Assembly (NCBI RefSeq): GCF_000698145.1
Contig: NZ_BAXB01000002.1
Coordinates: 62,001 to 126,000 of the forward strand
Source: Geomicrobium sp. JCM 19039
GTDB lineage: Bacteria; Bacillota; Bacilli; Bacillales; Marinococcaceae
Length of the DNA: 64,000 nucleotides
Direction of reading: 5' to 3'
The notes under the pieces were generated by a model. It saw only the letters and a list, made by a program, of their open reading frames with translations. It made no database searches and had not been told where the DNA came from. Positions 38,087 to 48,072 of this stretch are shown in pieces. Positions within the stretch are counted from its first letter, which is position 1; the number at the start of each line of letters is the position of its first letter. The position numbers and the translations under genes were made by a program.

Positions 38087-38860
38087 ATGGAATGGATAAA
38101 CCTAATACCCGCCTATTTGCTCGTATTTGTCCGTCTGCTCGCATTTTTAGCAACTTTACCGGTATTTTCTTATCGAAATGTACCTGCGTATTTCAAAATT
38201 GGCTTTGCGGTTTACTTTGCTTTTATCGTAATCTTTACGATTGATTCTCCGATCGTTGCGTTGGATGGACAATTTATTTTGCTCGTCGTCAAAGAAGTGC
38301 TCGTCGGCTTGTTAATCGGTTTAATTGCATCAACGTTGTTTTACGCTGTGCAAACGGCAGGGGCATTTATTGACCTGAAGATCGGTTTTCTTGTCGCTAA
38401 CGTCATTGACCCACAAACCGGTGCGCAAAGTCCGTTAACGGGAGGATTTCTTTATGCGTTTGCGGTTTTGTTCTTGTTTGTGACGGGGGGGCATCACCTG
38501 TTATTAGACGGGATGTTCTATAGTTTTTCATATGTTCCGATTGATGAAGTAGACATTAATTTGACGAGTGAAGCGGTCATGCAAACAGCAGTTGAAGCGT
38601 TTGTTACGATGTTTATTATCGCTTTTCAAATGGCATTTCCAGTCGTTGGTGCACTTTTTCTCGTGGATGTCGCCCTAGGCATGATGTCGCGTGCGGTACC
38701 ACAAATGAACGTGTTTGTTGTCGGTCTTCCTCTGAAGATTATTTTAGGTCTACCGATTATGATGCTCATGCTGCCGGCATTCTTTTGGCTTCTTCAACGA
38801 CTTGTTGAAGAAATTGTCATTAGTATGCGCATGTTAATGCAGCTTTTTGGAGGTGCATAA
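38087..38860 (+). CDS. fliR: Flagellar export gate protein FliR
   Basis: 257 aa, several transmembrane helices; partner of FliP and FliQ. LVFVRLLAFLATLPVFSYRN, FVTMFIIAFQMAFPVVGALF and GMMSRAVPQMNVFVVGLPLK are typical. Starts four bases after fliQ and ends just before flhB. Confidence 0.97.
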   Translation: MEWINLIPAYLLVFVRLLAFLATLPVFSYRNVPAYFKIGFAVYFAFIVIFTIDSPIVALDGQFILLVVKEVLVGLLIGLIASTLFYAVQTAGAFIDLKIGFLVANVIDPQTGAQSPLTGGFLYAFAVLFLFVTGGHHLLLDGMFYSFSYVPIDEVDINLTSEAVMQTAVEAFVTMFIIAFQMAFPVVGALFLVDVALGMMSRAVPQMNVFVVGLPLKIILGLPIMMLMLPAFFWLLQRLVEEIVISMRMLMQLFGGA

Positions 38861-38861
38861 C

Positions 38862-39943
38862 ATGTCGATGCGGATGGATTTGCAGTATTTTACAGGTGAA
38901 AAAACAGAAAAAGCAACGCCGAAAAAAACGTCAAGATACGCGAAAAAAAGGGCAAGTTCCAAAAAGTAATGACGTAAATACAGCCATTATTTTGCTCGTT
39001 GTCTTTATATCATTAATGGCCTTTGTCCATTCCTGGACAATTCATGTACGACTTGTTTACAGAGGCGTATATTAACACGTCTGGCATGACGTTTACGGTC
39101 GAGAATACGATGGGTTTCTTAACCGATGTGACGGTTGGATGGTAATCGCCGTTGCCCCGATTATGCTTGTTGCTGCATTTGCAGGCGTTGTCGCTAGTAT
39201 GATGCAAGTCGGCGTCTTGTTTGCACCAGAAGCGATTAAACCAAAGCTGTCAAAGATCAACCCTCTAAAAGGGTTAAAGAGAATTTTCTCTGCCCGTGCA
39301 CTCGTTGAATTAACGAAAGCGATTTTAAAAATCATTCTCGTCGGAATGGTTGCTTTCGGTATTTTATGGTTGTACCGAGATGACTTACTTTTTTTTAGCG
39401 TTATATGACGTGAATGATGGTTTTTTGGTCGTCAGTCAGCTAACGGTAATGATCGGGATTGCTTCTGCACTTTTGCTGCTTATCCTTTCCATCCCTGACC
39501 TCGTGTATCAGCGATTTGACCATGAAAAACAAATTCGTATGAGCAAACACGACGTGAAAGATGAGTTCAAAAAAATGGAAGGCGACCCGCTCATCAAAGC
39601 AAAACGAAAACAACGTGCACAAGAGATGGCGATGAACCGCATGATGCAAGAAGTGCCAAAAGCGGACGTGGTCATCACGAATCCAACCCACTATGCGGTC
39701 GCTCTTCGTTATGATGGAGAAACGATGCAAGCGCCCAAGGTAATTGCAAAAGGGGTTGACTACAATGCGTTACGCATCCGCCAAGTCGCAAAAAAACATG
39801 ACATTTCCATGGTTGAAAATCGGCCGCTAGCTCGGTCGTTATATGACGGAGCTAGCCTTGGTGAAGACGTACCTGAAGATTTATTTAAAGCAGTCGCTGA
39901 GGTGCTAGCTTACGTTTATAAACTGAACAAATCCGTACAATGA
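38862..39943 (+). CDS. flhB: Flagellar export switch protein FlhB (multiple frame breaks)
   Basis: FlhB controls substrate switching by autocleavage at NPTH. ATG 38862 follows GGAGGTG. Opening MSMRMDLQYFTGEKTEKATP leads to an A-run with one base too many (38922-38928). Further breaks: two bases missing at 39030-39036 (restored FVHFLGQFMYDLFTEAY), one at 39137 (restored TVGMVIAVAPIML), one extra T in the run near 39388 (restored DDLLFLALYDVNDGF). The cleavage motif DVVITNPTHYAVALRYDGE is intact. Net repaired length 360 aa, identical to B. subtilis FlhB. Five indel sites in 1.1 kb, mostly at homopolymers. Confidence 0.92.
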
Positions 39944-39966
39944 TCAAAGGAGTGAGGTGAAGGCGC

Positions 39967-41997
39967 ATGCGATTTCGTGATCTGTTTATTCTAGTGTTTG
40001 TAATTTTAATTGTGGCGATGCTCATCATTCCTTTGCCATCACCAATGATCGATGTTCTTATTATCGTCAATATTTCATTATCTTTAATGATCATTCTCGT
40101 CGCAATGAATATGAAAGAGCCTCTCGACTTTTCGATCTTCCCTACAGTTCTATTATTAGCAACACTTTTTCGGGTCGGAATCAGTGTGTCAACAACCCGA
40201 GCCATTCTCGGCCGTGCCGAGGCTGGTGAGGTAATTGACACGTTTGGGAACTTTGTGGTTGGGTCGAACCCCCTCGTTGGTTTCGTCGTCTTTTTAATTC
40301 TCGTTGTCATTCAATTTATCGTGATCGTAAAAGGGGCAGAGCGTGTATCAGAAGTCGGCGCACGTTTCACCTTAGATGCGATGCCGGGTAAGCAGATGAG
40401 CATTGATGCTGATCTGAATGCAGGCATGATTACCGACCATGAAGCGAAACAACGTCGCGAAAAAATTGAAAAAGAAGCGGATTTCTACGGTTCAATGGAC
40501 GGGGCGAGTAAGTTCGTGAAAGGAGATGCGATCGTCGGGATCGTCATCGTGCTCATCAACATTATTTTCGGATTTATTATCGGTATGGTACAGATGGGCA
40601 TGAGTTTCTCTGAAGCGGCGAGTACATATACACTGCTTACGGTCGGAGATGGCTCGTAACGCAAATCCCCGCTCTCTTGATTGCGACCGCGACAGGAATT
40701 GTTGTTACACGGGCTGCATCTGATGCCACACTAGGAGCAGATATTTCAAGGCAAATGCTTGCGTATCCTAAACTGTTGTATGTGGCTGCCGGTGCAATTC
40801 TTTTACTTGGCATCTTCACGCCTATTCCAAATTTGCTAACGTTGCCTATTGCACTGTTTTTAGGCATTGGCGGTTACATGCTTGACCGTAAATCTGTAGA
40901 TGAGCCCGTTGAAGATGTTCGTGAAGAAGAGGAAGAGCCACCAACGACAACACCGGAAAATGTGACGCAACTTCTGAGCATTGACCCGGTAGAATTTGAG
41001 TTTGGTTACGGATTAATCCCTCTTGCTGATAGTCAACAAGGTGGAGATTTGCTTGACCGTGTCGTCATGATTCGAAGACAACTGGCGTTGGAGTTAGGGA
41101 TGATCGTGCCAGTGATCCGGATTCGCGACAACATCCAACTTCAGCCAAATGAATATGTAATCAAAGTGCGGGGAAGTGAAGTCGAACGTGGTGAGTTGTT
41201 GCTAGATCATTACATGGCGATGAGCCAGGGGTCGAAGACGAGCAAGTCACAGGCATTGAGACGACAGAGCCTGCTTTTGGGTTGCCAGCACTTTGGATTA
41301 CTGATGATGTGAAAGATAGTGCCGAACTATCGGGCTACACTGTTGTTGATCCGCCGTCGGTCGTATCCACCCACCTAACAGAAACGTTGAAAAAGCACGC
41401 ACATGAGTTGCTCACACGTGAGGAAACAAAACAGCTCGTTGAACACTTGAAAACGACTCACCCTGCACTCGTTGAAGAAGTGACACCGAATCCATTGACG
41501 CTCGGCGATATCCAAAAAGTGTTACGGAGTCTACTGAAGGAGCGGGTGTCGATACGCAACCTGGCGGTCATTTTTGAAACACTGGCAGATTACGGACCGA
41601 TGTTTAAAGACCCACAGTTAATGGCAGATACGTTCGCCAATCCTTATCAAGACAAATTACACAAGCTGTAAAACCACCACAAGGCGGACCGCTCTATGTG
41701 GTAACTCTTGGCGGTGGCGTTGAGAAGAAATTAGCTGATGCATTGCAACAGACCGACCACGGGACGTATTTGTCGCTCGGTCCCGACGATGCAGAACAGA
41801 TCGTACACGCTGTGCAAAATGAGTCAATGAAGCTTTCGCAAATGGGGCAATCTCCTGTCATCCTTTGCTCGCCTGCGGTACGCATGCATTTGCAGCAACT
41901 GTTATCACGGTATTTGCCGAATGTACCCGTTCTCTCATATAACGAGTTAGAATCCGATCTAGAGATCCAAAGTGTCGGGGTGGTGAATGTAGCATGA
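39967..41997 (+). CDS. flhA: Flagellar export gate protein FlhA (three frame breaks)
   Basis: Large export-gate ring protein. The membrane half contains [40 protein letters not shown] and [20 protein letters not shown]. Breaks: 40650 (one G; restored [20 protein letters not shown]), 41226-41227 (one C; restored [20 protein letters not shown]), and about 41631 (one A; restored [18 protein letters not shown]). The C-terminal cytoplasmic domain is otherwise intact, ending SVGVVNVA. Adding three bases gives 677 aa, exactly the B. subtilis length. Overlaps flhF by ATGA. Confidence 0.96.
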
Positions 41998-43091
41998 ACG
42001 TGAAGCGGTTTTACGGAAAAACGGTCAGCGATGCGATGAATCAGGTGAAACAAGCGTTTGGGAATGAAGCCGTGATTTTGCAAGATCGCCAAGTGATTAA
42101 AAAGCGCTTCCTCGGTTTGAAGAAAGAAAAAATCATCGAAGTCATTGCAGCGACAGAGGAAAAGGAAGAAAAACGAGAGATCGTCCAAAAGTCTGTGCAA
42201 CCCGTTCCGCAAGTGCCCATCGCCCAACGACCCAACCCGGGTGCAAAAGCGTATCAACCTGAGCAGTTGGAACGAATCGTTCGACAACTAGAAGCCCAAG
42301 GGGTAATGAGTGACACGCTAAAGCACATTCAACATGAGATGTATCCGCTCTACTATAAACGAGAAGACGAACGAACAGATGTGGAATTGTTGGAACAGGC
42401 GCTCGAGCCATTGCTTGTGAACCCGCCTTTTAGAAATGCTCTTAAAGAGGATACAACTGTTGCCATTTTTGTAGGACAAACAGGCGTTGGGAAGACGACG
42501 ACCATAGCAAAAATTGCAGCGTTGTATAAATTAAAAAAGCAGCGGACTGTCGGATTCATTACGTGTGATACGTATCGAATTGCTGCGGTTGATCAACTTA
42601 TCACATACAGCAATATTTTAGATGTTCCAATAGAAGTGGCATATACCAAAGAAGACTATCGGCTCGCAAGAGAGAAACTAAAACACGTGGATATTCTATT
42701 CGTTGACACTGCAGGAAGAAACTATCAAGATGCTGATCGTGTTGAAGAACTTTGTGAATGGTTGGGTGAACGGGATGACACAACGGAAATCGTGCTAACA
42801 TTAGGCCTAACAGCGAAAGAGTCAGACCTTCTGCGCGTCTGTGAGCAGTTTGAGAAGCTACACGTTGATCAGCTTCTGTTCACGAAGTTCGATGAAACGA
42901 AGACAATTGGAGAGATGTTGACCCTCATGGTAAAAACACAGCTTCCTGTTTTGGCTGTAACGAATGGCCAAGCCGTTCCCGATGATTTACTCCAGTTGGA
43001 TCGCTATTCGTTTGCCAATTACTTCGTAAAGGAGGCTGCTATGGGTGAAAGACCAAGCGTACGAATTACGAAACCGAATGCAAATGTATGA
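41994..43091 (+). CDS. flhF: Flagellar placement SRP-type GTPase FlhF
   Basis: FlhF helps place and assemble flagella; its GTPase is normally stimulated by FlhG. 365 aa, intact. The N-terminal basic B-domain ([20 protein letters not shown]), then the SRP NG domain with G1 GQTGVGKTTT (161-170), ITCDTYRIAAVDQL, DTAGRN and TKFDETKTIGEML. The 3' end overlaps the flhG-like ORF by 47 bases. Confidence 0.97.
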   Translation: MNVKRFYGKTVSDAMNQVKQAFGNEAVILQDRQVIKKRFLGLKKEKIIEVIAATEEKEEKREIVQKSVQPVPQVPIAQRPNPGAKAYQPEQLERIVRQLEAQGVMSDTLKHIQHEMYPLYYKREDERTDVELLEQALEPLLVNPPFRNALKEDTTVAIFVGQTGVGKTTTIAKIAALYKLKKQRTVGFITCDTYRIAAVDQLITYSNILDVPIEVAYTKEDYRLAREKLKHVDILFVDTAGRNYQDADRVEELCEWLGERDDTTEIVLTLGLTAKESDLLRVCEQFEKLHVDQLLFTKFDETKTIGEMLTLMVKTQLPVLAVTNGQAVPDDLLQLDRYSFANYFVKEAAMGERPSVRITKPNANV

Positions 43092-43530
43092 AGGGGTACA
43101 ACAAAGCGTTCGTGTTGCGGTGGTCGGTCCATGTGAGAATGACATACGAGCATTCGAGCAACTGCTTGAGGGGGAGATCGAGAGGCGCAGACCGCCGGTT
43201 CAAATCTCTTTTAATGAGGCACTTCCTCAACGTGCATCTGTTTTATTTTTATTCTCGGGAACGGATCCAGCCGAGATTACCACTTTATACGAATGGTTAA
43301 AAAAACATCGTTCTGAATTGCCTGCCGTATGTTTTGTCATCGTGAATAGCGAGAGCGACGAATCGAAGTCAAAAAGAGCAATTCAAAATCTAGTGAACAC
43401 GAGTGCGGCATTTCTACAATTACCCATCACCTATATCGGTCATTGGTCAGACAAAGAATCGGTGTTAAATCAATGTATTACTATTCTTATTCAACATAAG
43501 GAGGATCGAGATGAACGTCCTCATCGTTGA
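43045..43530 (+). CDS. FlhG-like protein lacking the ATPase core
   Basis: 161 aa at the flhG (ylxH) position, from GTG 43045 with AAAGGAGG nine bases upstream. The N-terminus KDQAYELRNRM keeps the FlhG DQAxxLR helix that activates FlhF. The following VRVAVVGPCEN occupies the place of the first strand, but the KGGVGKS P-loop and the switch motifs of MinD/FlhG ATPases are absent. The rest (SVLFLFSGTDPAEITTLYEW, VCFVIVNSESDESKSKRAIQ, FLQLPITYIGHWSDKESVLN) corresponds in pattern to the FlhG C-terminal third (VNR block and FLG.I..D). No frame break is seen inside. Full-length FlhG is about 290-300 aa. It overlaps cheB by 20 bases. Confidence 0.7.
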   Translation: MKDQAYELRNRMQMYEGVQQSVRVAVVGPCENDIRAFEQLLEGEIERRRPPVQISFNEALPQRASVLFLFSGTDPAEITTLYEWLKKHRSELPAVCFVIVNSESDESKSKRAIQNLVNTSAAFLQLPITYIGHWSDKESVLNQCITILIQHKEDRDERPHR

Positions 43531-44552
43531 TGATTCTGCATTCATGAGGAAATGGCTTCGTGAGCTTGTTGAAGACCAAGAAGGCTCAAAGTCGTTGGTG
43601 TCGCCCGAAATGGAAAAGTGGCATTAGAATTACTCGATCGTATTCATGTCGATGTAATGACGCTAGACATTGAAATGCCGGTTATGGATGGCTTGGAAAC
43701 GCTCATCCAAGTGATGCACTCACACCCCTTGCCAGTCATCATGGTGAGTAGTCATACAGATAAAGGCGCCAAGAAAACGTTACAAGCGATGGAATATGGG
43801 GCAATTGATGTGGTGCTTAAACCAAGTCATCCAAAGGATTATCAAAAGGGTGAACTAGAGCAACAGTTGATCACAAAGCTGCTAGAGGCATCAAAAGTTG
43901 ATGTGAAAAAACTGAGGGCGATTAGTAAACGAATGACGGGGCAACTTTCACCGCTCCCATTGCATGCTCCTAAAAAGACGATTATAGCCATCGGCACATC
44001 GACGGGAGGGCCAAGAGCTTTACAAGCGATATTAACGAGGTTGCCGAACACGTTTCCTTTTCCAATCGTCATCGTCCAGCATATGCCCGCACCCTTTACG
44101 AAAACATTCGCAGATCGACTTCACGGGATCACTTCTATCGGTGTACAAGAAGCGGTACACGATAAAAAACTCGAATCAGGGCGTGCATACATTGCCAAGG
44201 CAGGTGCACATTTGACAATTGAAGAAAAGGGAGGCGGGCTGTACATGTTTTGCGATGCTCCCCCAGATCCAGGGGAATACCACCGGCCATCGGTCAATCG
44301 ACTATTTACGTCACTCTCACAAATATCCAATGTACAAGTGATGGCTTTTGTGCTGACAGGTATGGGGTCAGATGGTAAGGAAGGGGCAAAATCATTAAAA
44401 GAAAATGGCAATGCACCGTGATTGCTGAATCGAAAACGAGTGCGGTTGTCAACGGCATGCCAGGTGCAATTATTGAAGCGGGTTACGCAGATGCAGTGTG
44501 GTCGCTCGCAGAAATTATTGAGCAGTTGGCACAGATGACGGAGTCTGAATAG
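43511..44552 (+). CDS. cheB: Chemotaxis protein-glutamate methylesterase CheB (frame broken twice)
   Basis: CheB demethylates and deamidates chemoreceptors after phosphorylation by CheA. The receiver domain MNVLIVDDSAFMRKWLREL breaks at about 43591 (one G missing; restored EDQEGLKVVGVARNG), with phospho-acceptor Asp53 in TLDIEMPVMDG. The methylesterase domain has AIGTSTGGPRAL, IVQHMPAPFT and LTGMGSDGKEG (the Ser-His-Asp triad region). A second break at about 44418 (one A) hides the end NATVIAESKTSAVVNGMPGA. Restored length 347 aa. It is followed not by cheA but by a promoter and cheD. Confidence 0.95.
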
Positions 44553-44602
44553 GTCTTTGCTCCTTATTTGGACTTTTATCTGATTTTCGGCAATATTTTC
44601 GT

Positions 44603-44610
44603 GGTACAAT
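44603..44610 (+). promoter_or_regulatory. Extended -10 promoter for cheD
   Basis: TGGTACAAT ends 45 bp before the cheD start, in the 103-bp gap where cheA-cheW-cheC would normally lie. No clear -35. A promoter inside the fla/che operon at this point is consistent with a rearrangement junction. Confidence 0.5.
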
Positions 44611-44655
44611 AGCATTATAAAATTAGTCAATTACAACAATTGAAAGAGTTGAGGA

Positions 44656-45162
44656 ATGCCGATGATCACGCAAACATCTGTGCATGCGGGTATGGGGGAA
44701 CTAGTGGTCGGTTGTGCACCACAAACGTTACGAGTCATTAGTCTAGGTTCTTGTATAGCTGTTTTTATGTATGCCGATGACAAGCCGTGTTCGATGCTTG
44801 CACACGTTGTGCTCCCTCAAGCGCCTGCACCAATCACAACCGATTATAAAGTGGCGAAATATGCCGATGTTGCCATTCCAAAAATGCGTCGTATGATGCT
44901 TGTGAATTTTCACGTGCAGGCCGACAAGATTCGCGTGAAGATTGCTGGAGGTGCACAAATGTTTGCAGCGTCACGAAATGACGCGCGTATTTTGCACATT
45001 GGAAAAAGAAATGAAATCGCAGTTATTGAAGCGTTGGACAAACTCTCCATCCCAATTATAGCGAGTGAAACAGGTGGTCATGACGGTCGAACTGTCATGT
45101 TTAATCCAGAAACGAAACAAATGGCAGTGCGAACAAGTACGCTTGGAACAAACTACTATTAA
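44656..45162 (+). CDS. cheD: Chemoreceptor glutamine deamidase CheD
   Basis: CheD deamidates receptor glutamines and, in B. subtilis, interacts with CheC. 168 aa. Catalytic Cys33 in ISLGSCIAVF and His50 in MLAHVVLP are present, as are KYADVAIPKM, KIAGGAQMF and ETGGHDGRTVMFNPET. The triad Thr, which lies six residues before Cys in T. maritima and B. subtilis CheD, is Val27 here. Start: ATG 44656 (MPMITQTS) with TTGAGGAA; ATG 44662 in frame is possible. cheC is not present in this operon. Confidence 0.93.
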   Translation: MPMITQTSVHAGMGELVVGCAPQTLRVISLGSCIAVFMYADDKPCSMLAHVVLPQAPAPITTDYKVAKYADVAIPKMRRMMLVNFHVQADKIRVKIAGGAQMFAASRNDARILHIGKRNEIAVIEALDKLSIPIIASETGGHDGRTVMFNPETKQMAVRTSTLGTNYY

Positions 45163-45189
45163 CATTGATTAAGAAAGGAGGGAATTCGT

Positions 45190-45959
45190 GTGACTTCGAG
45201 TACGGCATTGGAAGAGGCGTGGCTCAAATGGCACGAACATAAAGACTCACAATCTGCAAACGACATTATCGAGCGTACCTCCCGCTTGTCGACTATCATG
45301 TGAACCGAATCGGTGCCTCATTGCCAAGGAATATGGAGCGTGAAGAGCTTCGGTCTCAAGGATTAATTGGATTGTACGATGCCCTCAATAAATTTGACAT
45401 TCATCGTGACCTGAAGTTTGATACGTATGCATCTTTTCGCGTTCGCGGTGCGATTATTGATAGTTTGCGAAAGCAAGATTGGTTGCCTCGTTCAGCGAGA
45501 GAGAAGATGAAGCGAATTGATGAGTGTACAGAACAACTCGAACAAAAGTATGCAAGGCACGTGACCGAACACGACGTTGCTAAAGCATTAAACATGAGTG
45601 TGGATGATGTGTTAAAGACAACGGCAGACAGCTACTTTGCTAACTGGTTGTCCATTGATCAAGAAACAAAAGCAGACGGAGATAAAGAGGAAGCCTATCA
45701 ATCGATGATTGCAGATCAGCAACAAGACATCCCTCATGAACGTTTCGAAAGGCAACTCGTCTATCGAGAGATTGAAGAAAGTATCGGTATGCTTGGTGAG
45801 AAAGAAAAGCTCGTCGTGTCTCTCTTTTACTTTGAAGAACTTACGCTAACAGAAATCGGCCAAACATTGCGCTTGTCCACATCAAGAATTTCACAAATTC
45901 ATTCAAAAGCATTGTTTAAATTAAGGAAGGCATTGCGAAAAGAAATAGCGGTTCGTTAA
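45190..45959 (+). CDS. sigD: Flagellar/motility sigma factor SigD (frame broken once)
   Basis: Alternative sigma factor for flagellin, motor and autolysin genes. GTG 45190 follows AAAGGAGGG. After MTSSTALEEAWLKWHEHKDS the frame breaks at about 45277; one T restores IERYLPLVDYHVNRIGASLP. Regions 2-4 follow: LIGLYDALNKFDIHRDLKFD, TYASFRVRGAIIDSLRKQDW, and the region 4 helix LTLTEIGQTLRLSTSRISQI. The restored length is 256 aa (254 in B. subtilis). Confidence 0.95.
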
Positions 45960-45979
45960 TACGATGGCGGGGGGATCCT

Positions 45980-47372
45980 ATGAAGCTTGAGGATTGCTTT
46001 TTAATCAAGGTTACAAATGAGAATATGAAAGCCTCTTGTTATAAGCGAGGCATCATTAAAGAAGGTCAGAAGTTTCAAATGGAAGAATGGAAAGAATTTT
46101 TACATAGCCAAAACATCTCTCATGGTCACCTTGAAGAAGCAATTACCAAGTTGTGCGAACATCCTGAACTGCTCTCATACCCTGTTGTTGTTGCAAAAGG
46201 AACGGCGCCGAAAAAAGGCGAATCTGCATGGCTACATTATGTTCATGATGAAGATAACACAATAGCTCAAGAAGAAAATGCACACGAACGGACACGAGAC
46301 TATAAGCACGTACTTACCATTCCAATGGCAGAACAAGGCGAAGTTGTGGCTAGAAAAGTGATGCCGACTGAAGGAGAGAGTGGTTCCACGCTATCTGGAG
46401 ACCGAATTCCAGGTGTTTTAGGGAATGATTTCACGTTAAGAAATGGGAAAAATACGACCGTCGTTCAAGAACGCGGCGAAATTGTTGCTAATGTGAGCGG
46501 TCAACTGAGCATTGAAGGAAGACGAATACACGTGTACCCTGTGTATGAGGTGAACGGCGATATTTCCATGCAAACAGGAAATATTCGTTTTAATGGGAAC
46601 GTTGTCATACGTGGTTCCGTGCCGTCAGGGTATCGCGTGGAGGCCAAAGGGGACGTTCGCATTACAGGTATTGTTGAAAGTGCGGATATCCACGCTGAAG
46701 GGTCGGTCTACATCCATCAAGGGATTGCTGCCCAAGGTAAAGGACGAGTGGTCGCGGGCTACAACATTGAATGTGGCTACATTAATCAAGGCATTGTCAC
46801 AGCCGGAAATAACATCATTGTTTCCCAAAGCATTATACATAGTCGAGTGGATGCTGGACAATCCCTCATTTGCAACACGGGCAAAGGGAACATTATCGGC
46901 GGCAAGAATTCAGCGGGGAAGAACATCCGAGTTCGAGAAGCTGGCAATCACTTGAACACGCCAACAGCATTGTACATCGGCGTCAGTGAACAACGACTGA
47001 ACAAAGAAAAAGAAGCGAAGCGAACGATTGAGCATGGCAAAGAGGAACTCAAAAAAACTTCAGCAACTCAAACATGTGATGGCACAAAAAGAAAAAGCAC
47101 AAGGATTTCTAAGTATGAAAGACCGAGTGACCCGATTGCGCATTCGGAACACTATGGAAGATTGGATAACGAAAATTCATCTCGCCTCAGATACGATTCG
47201 AGAGATTGAAGACCAAAACACTTTTGGGGAGTCAGTCATGATTGTCGTTGAGAAAGCGACACATATGAATACAGTGGCGCATTTTGGCAAATACCGAAAA
47301 AGTGTTACGAAAACGAGACACGCCGCTGTTTTTCAACTAGATAATGGGGAGATTGTTCTCACATCAATGTAA
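45980..47372 (+). CDS. FapA family (DUF342) protein (frame broken once)
   Basis: FapA/DUF342 proteins contain a right-handed beta-helix of repeated hydrophobic rungs and are common next to sigD in Bacillaceae; the role, possibly in flagellar assembly or envelope, is not established. The N-terminal domain includes PVVVAKGTAPKKGESAWLHY; the central repeat region has VNGDISMQTGNIRFNGNVVI, VKGDVRITGIVESADIHAEG-like rungs and CGYINQGIVTAGNNIIV. An A-run at 47051-47057 has one base too many; removal joins EELKK to LQQLKHVMAQKEKA and a coiled-coil C-terminus. About 463 aa. Confidence 0.85.
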
Positions 47373-47388
47373 GTGCGGAGGTGTAAGT

Positions 47389-47814
47389 ATGTCCGGATGG
47401 GGGATTTTAAGCATCTTGCTTCATATCGTGACCATTCTCTTTGTCCTTTACTTGTATTATACGAAGCCAAAGGCGAGGTTTGGTGAAGATGCCGACGAGG
47501 TTGAACAGTTACTCATTAAATATACAGACGAGATGAAAGCAGACAATGATCGGGTGATCCACTATGTTAAACAAAAAGGGCTGATTGTAGACAACCCTGA
47601 ACCAGAAGGAAAAGCGGCATTTAAAGACGTTCTTGAAGAAGTGGCTGCCGCTGACGAGTTTACTCAGATTGATGACGATACGCCTTTACACATTTCCAAA
47701 GAAGCGCAAGTGTTGCAAATGTACAAGGAAGGCTCGACTCCTGAAACGATTGCGAGAACGCTTGGGTTAGGGCACGGGGAAGTGAATTTAATGATTCGCC
47801 TTCATAATGGATAA
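47389..47814 (+). CDS. swrB: SwrB/YlxL-like protein (DUF6115)
   Basis: Lies between the fapA-like gene and rpsB, the place of swrB in B. subtilis, where SwrB promotes hook-basal body completion. 141 aa from ATG 47389 (GCGGAGGTG upstream). One N-terminal membrane helix (WGILSILLHIVTILFVLYLY), an acidic linker, and a C-terminal helix-turn-helix-like segment EAQVLQMYKEGSTPETIART, LGLGHGEVNLMI. Symbol given from synteny and architecture. Confidence 0.75.
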   Translation: MSGWGILSILLHIVTILFVLYLYYTKPKARFGEDADEVEQLLIKYTDEMKADNDRVIHYVKQKGLIVDNPEPEGKAAFKDVLEEVAAADEFTQIDDDTPLHISKEAQVLQMYKEGSTPETIARTLGLGHGEVNLMIRLHNG

Positions 47815-47932
47815 AAGGAAATGGCTCGTTCTTCATCGCTTTAAACGAAAGCGCTTATAAGGAAGGCGAGCAACCGAGTCACCTCTTTGAATACGTTTGT
47901 GTCTATTAAGGAAATACTTTCACAACAACCTC

Positions 47933-47962
47933 TTGCTCTTTGTTTATTGTTTGTGGTATATT
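47933..47962 (+). promoter_or_regulatory. Sigma-A promoter and leader for rpsB-tsf
   Basis: TTGCTC (47933-47938), 18-bp spacer and TATATT (47957-47962) with a TG extension. It starts a leader of about 100 nt before rpsB. A small CGCTTT/AAAGCG hairpin at 47837-47853 lies between swrB and this promoter but lacks a T-run. Confidence 0.65.
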
Positions 47963-48072
47963 TACTGATGGTGTTAATACACACGCTTATGGATTCAAGA
48001 ATCGGTGCCGTTTTAACGGTCGTTTTTGAAAGAGAAGTAAGCGGAGGTAAAAACCGAAGGAGGAAAAGAATC

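Noticed and set aside
38862-41997. Programmed frameshifting in flhB and flhA
   Set aside because: Eight indel sites of both signs, spread without slippery-site or pseudoknot context, with repaired lengths equal to the family. Random sequencing error explains them better.
47887-48072. N-terminal extension of RpsB (62 codons upstream in frame)
   Set aside because: The stretch contains the promoter and leader; the ribosome-binding site and family alignment support ATG 48073.
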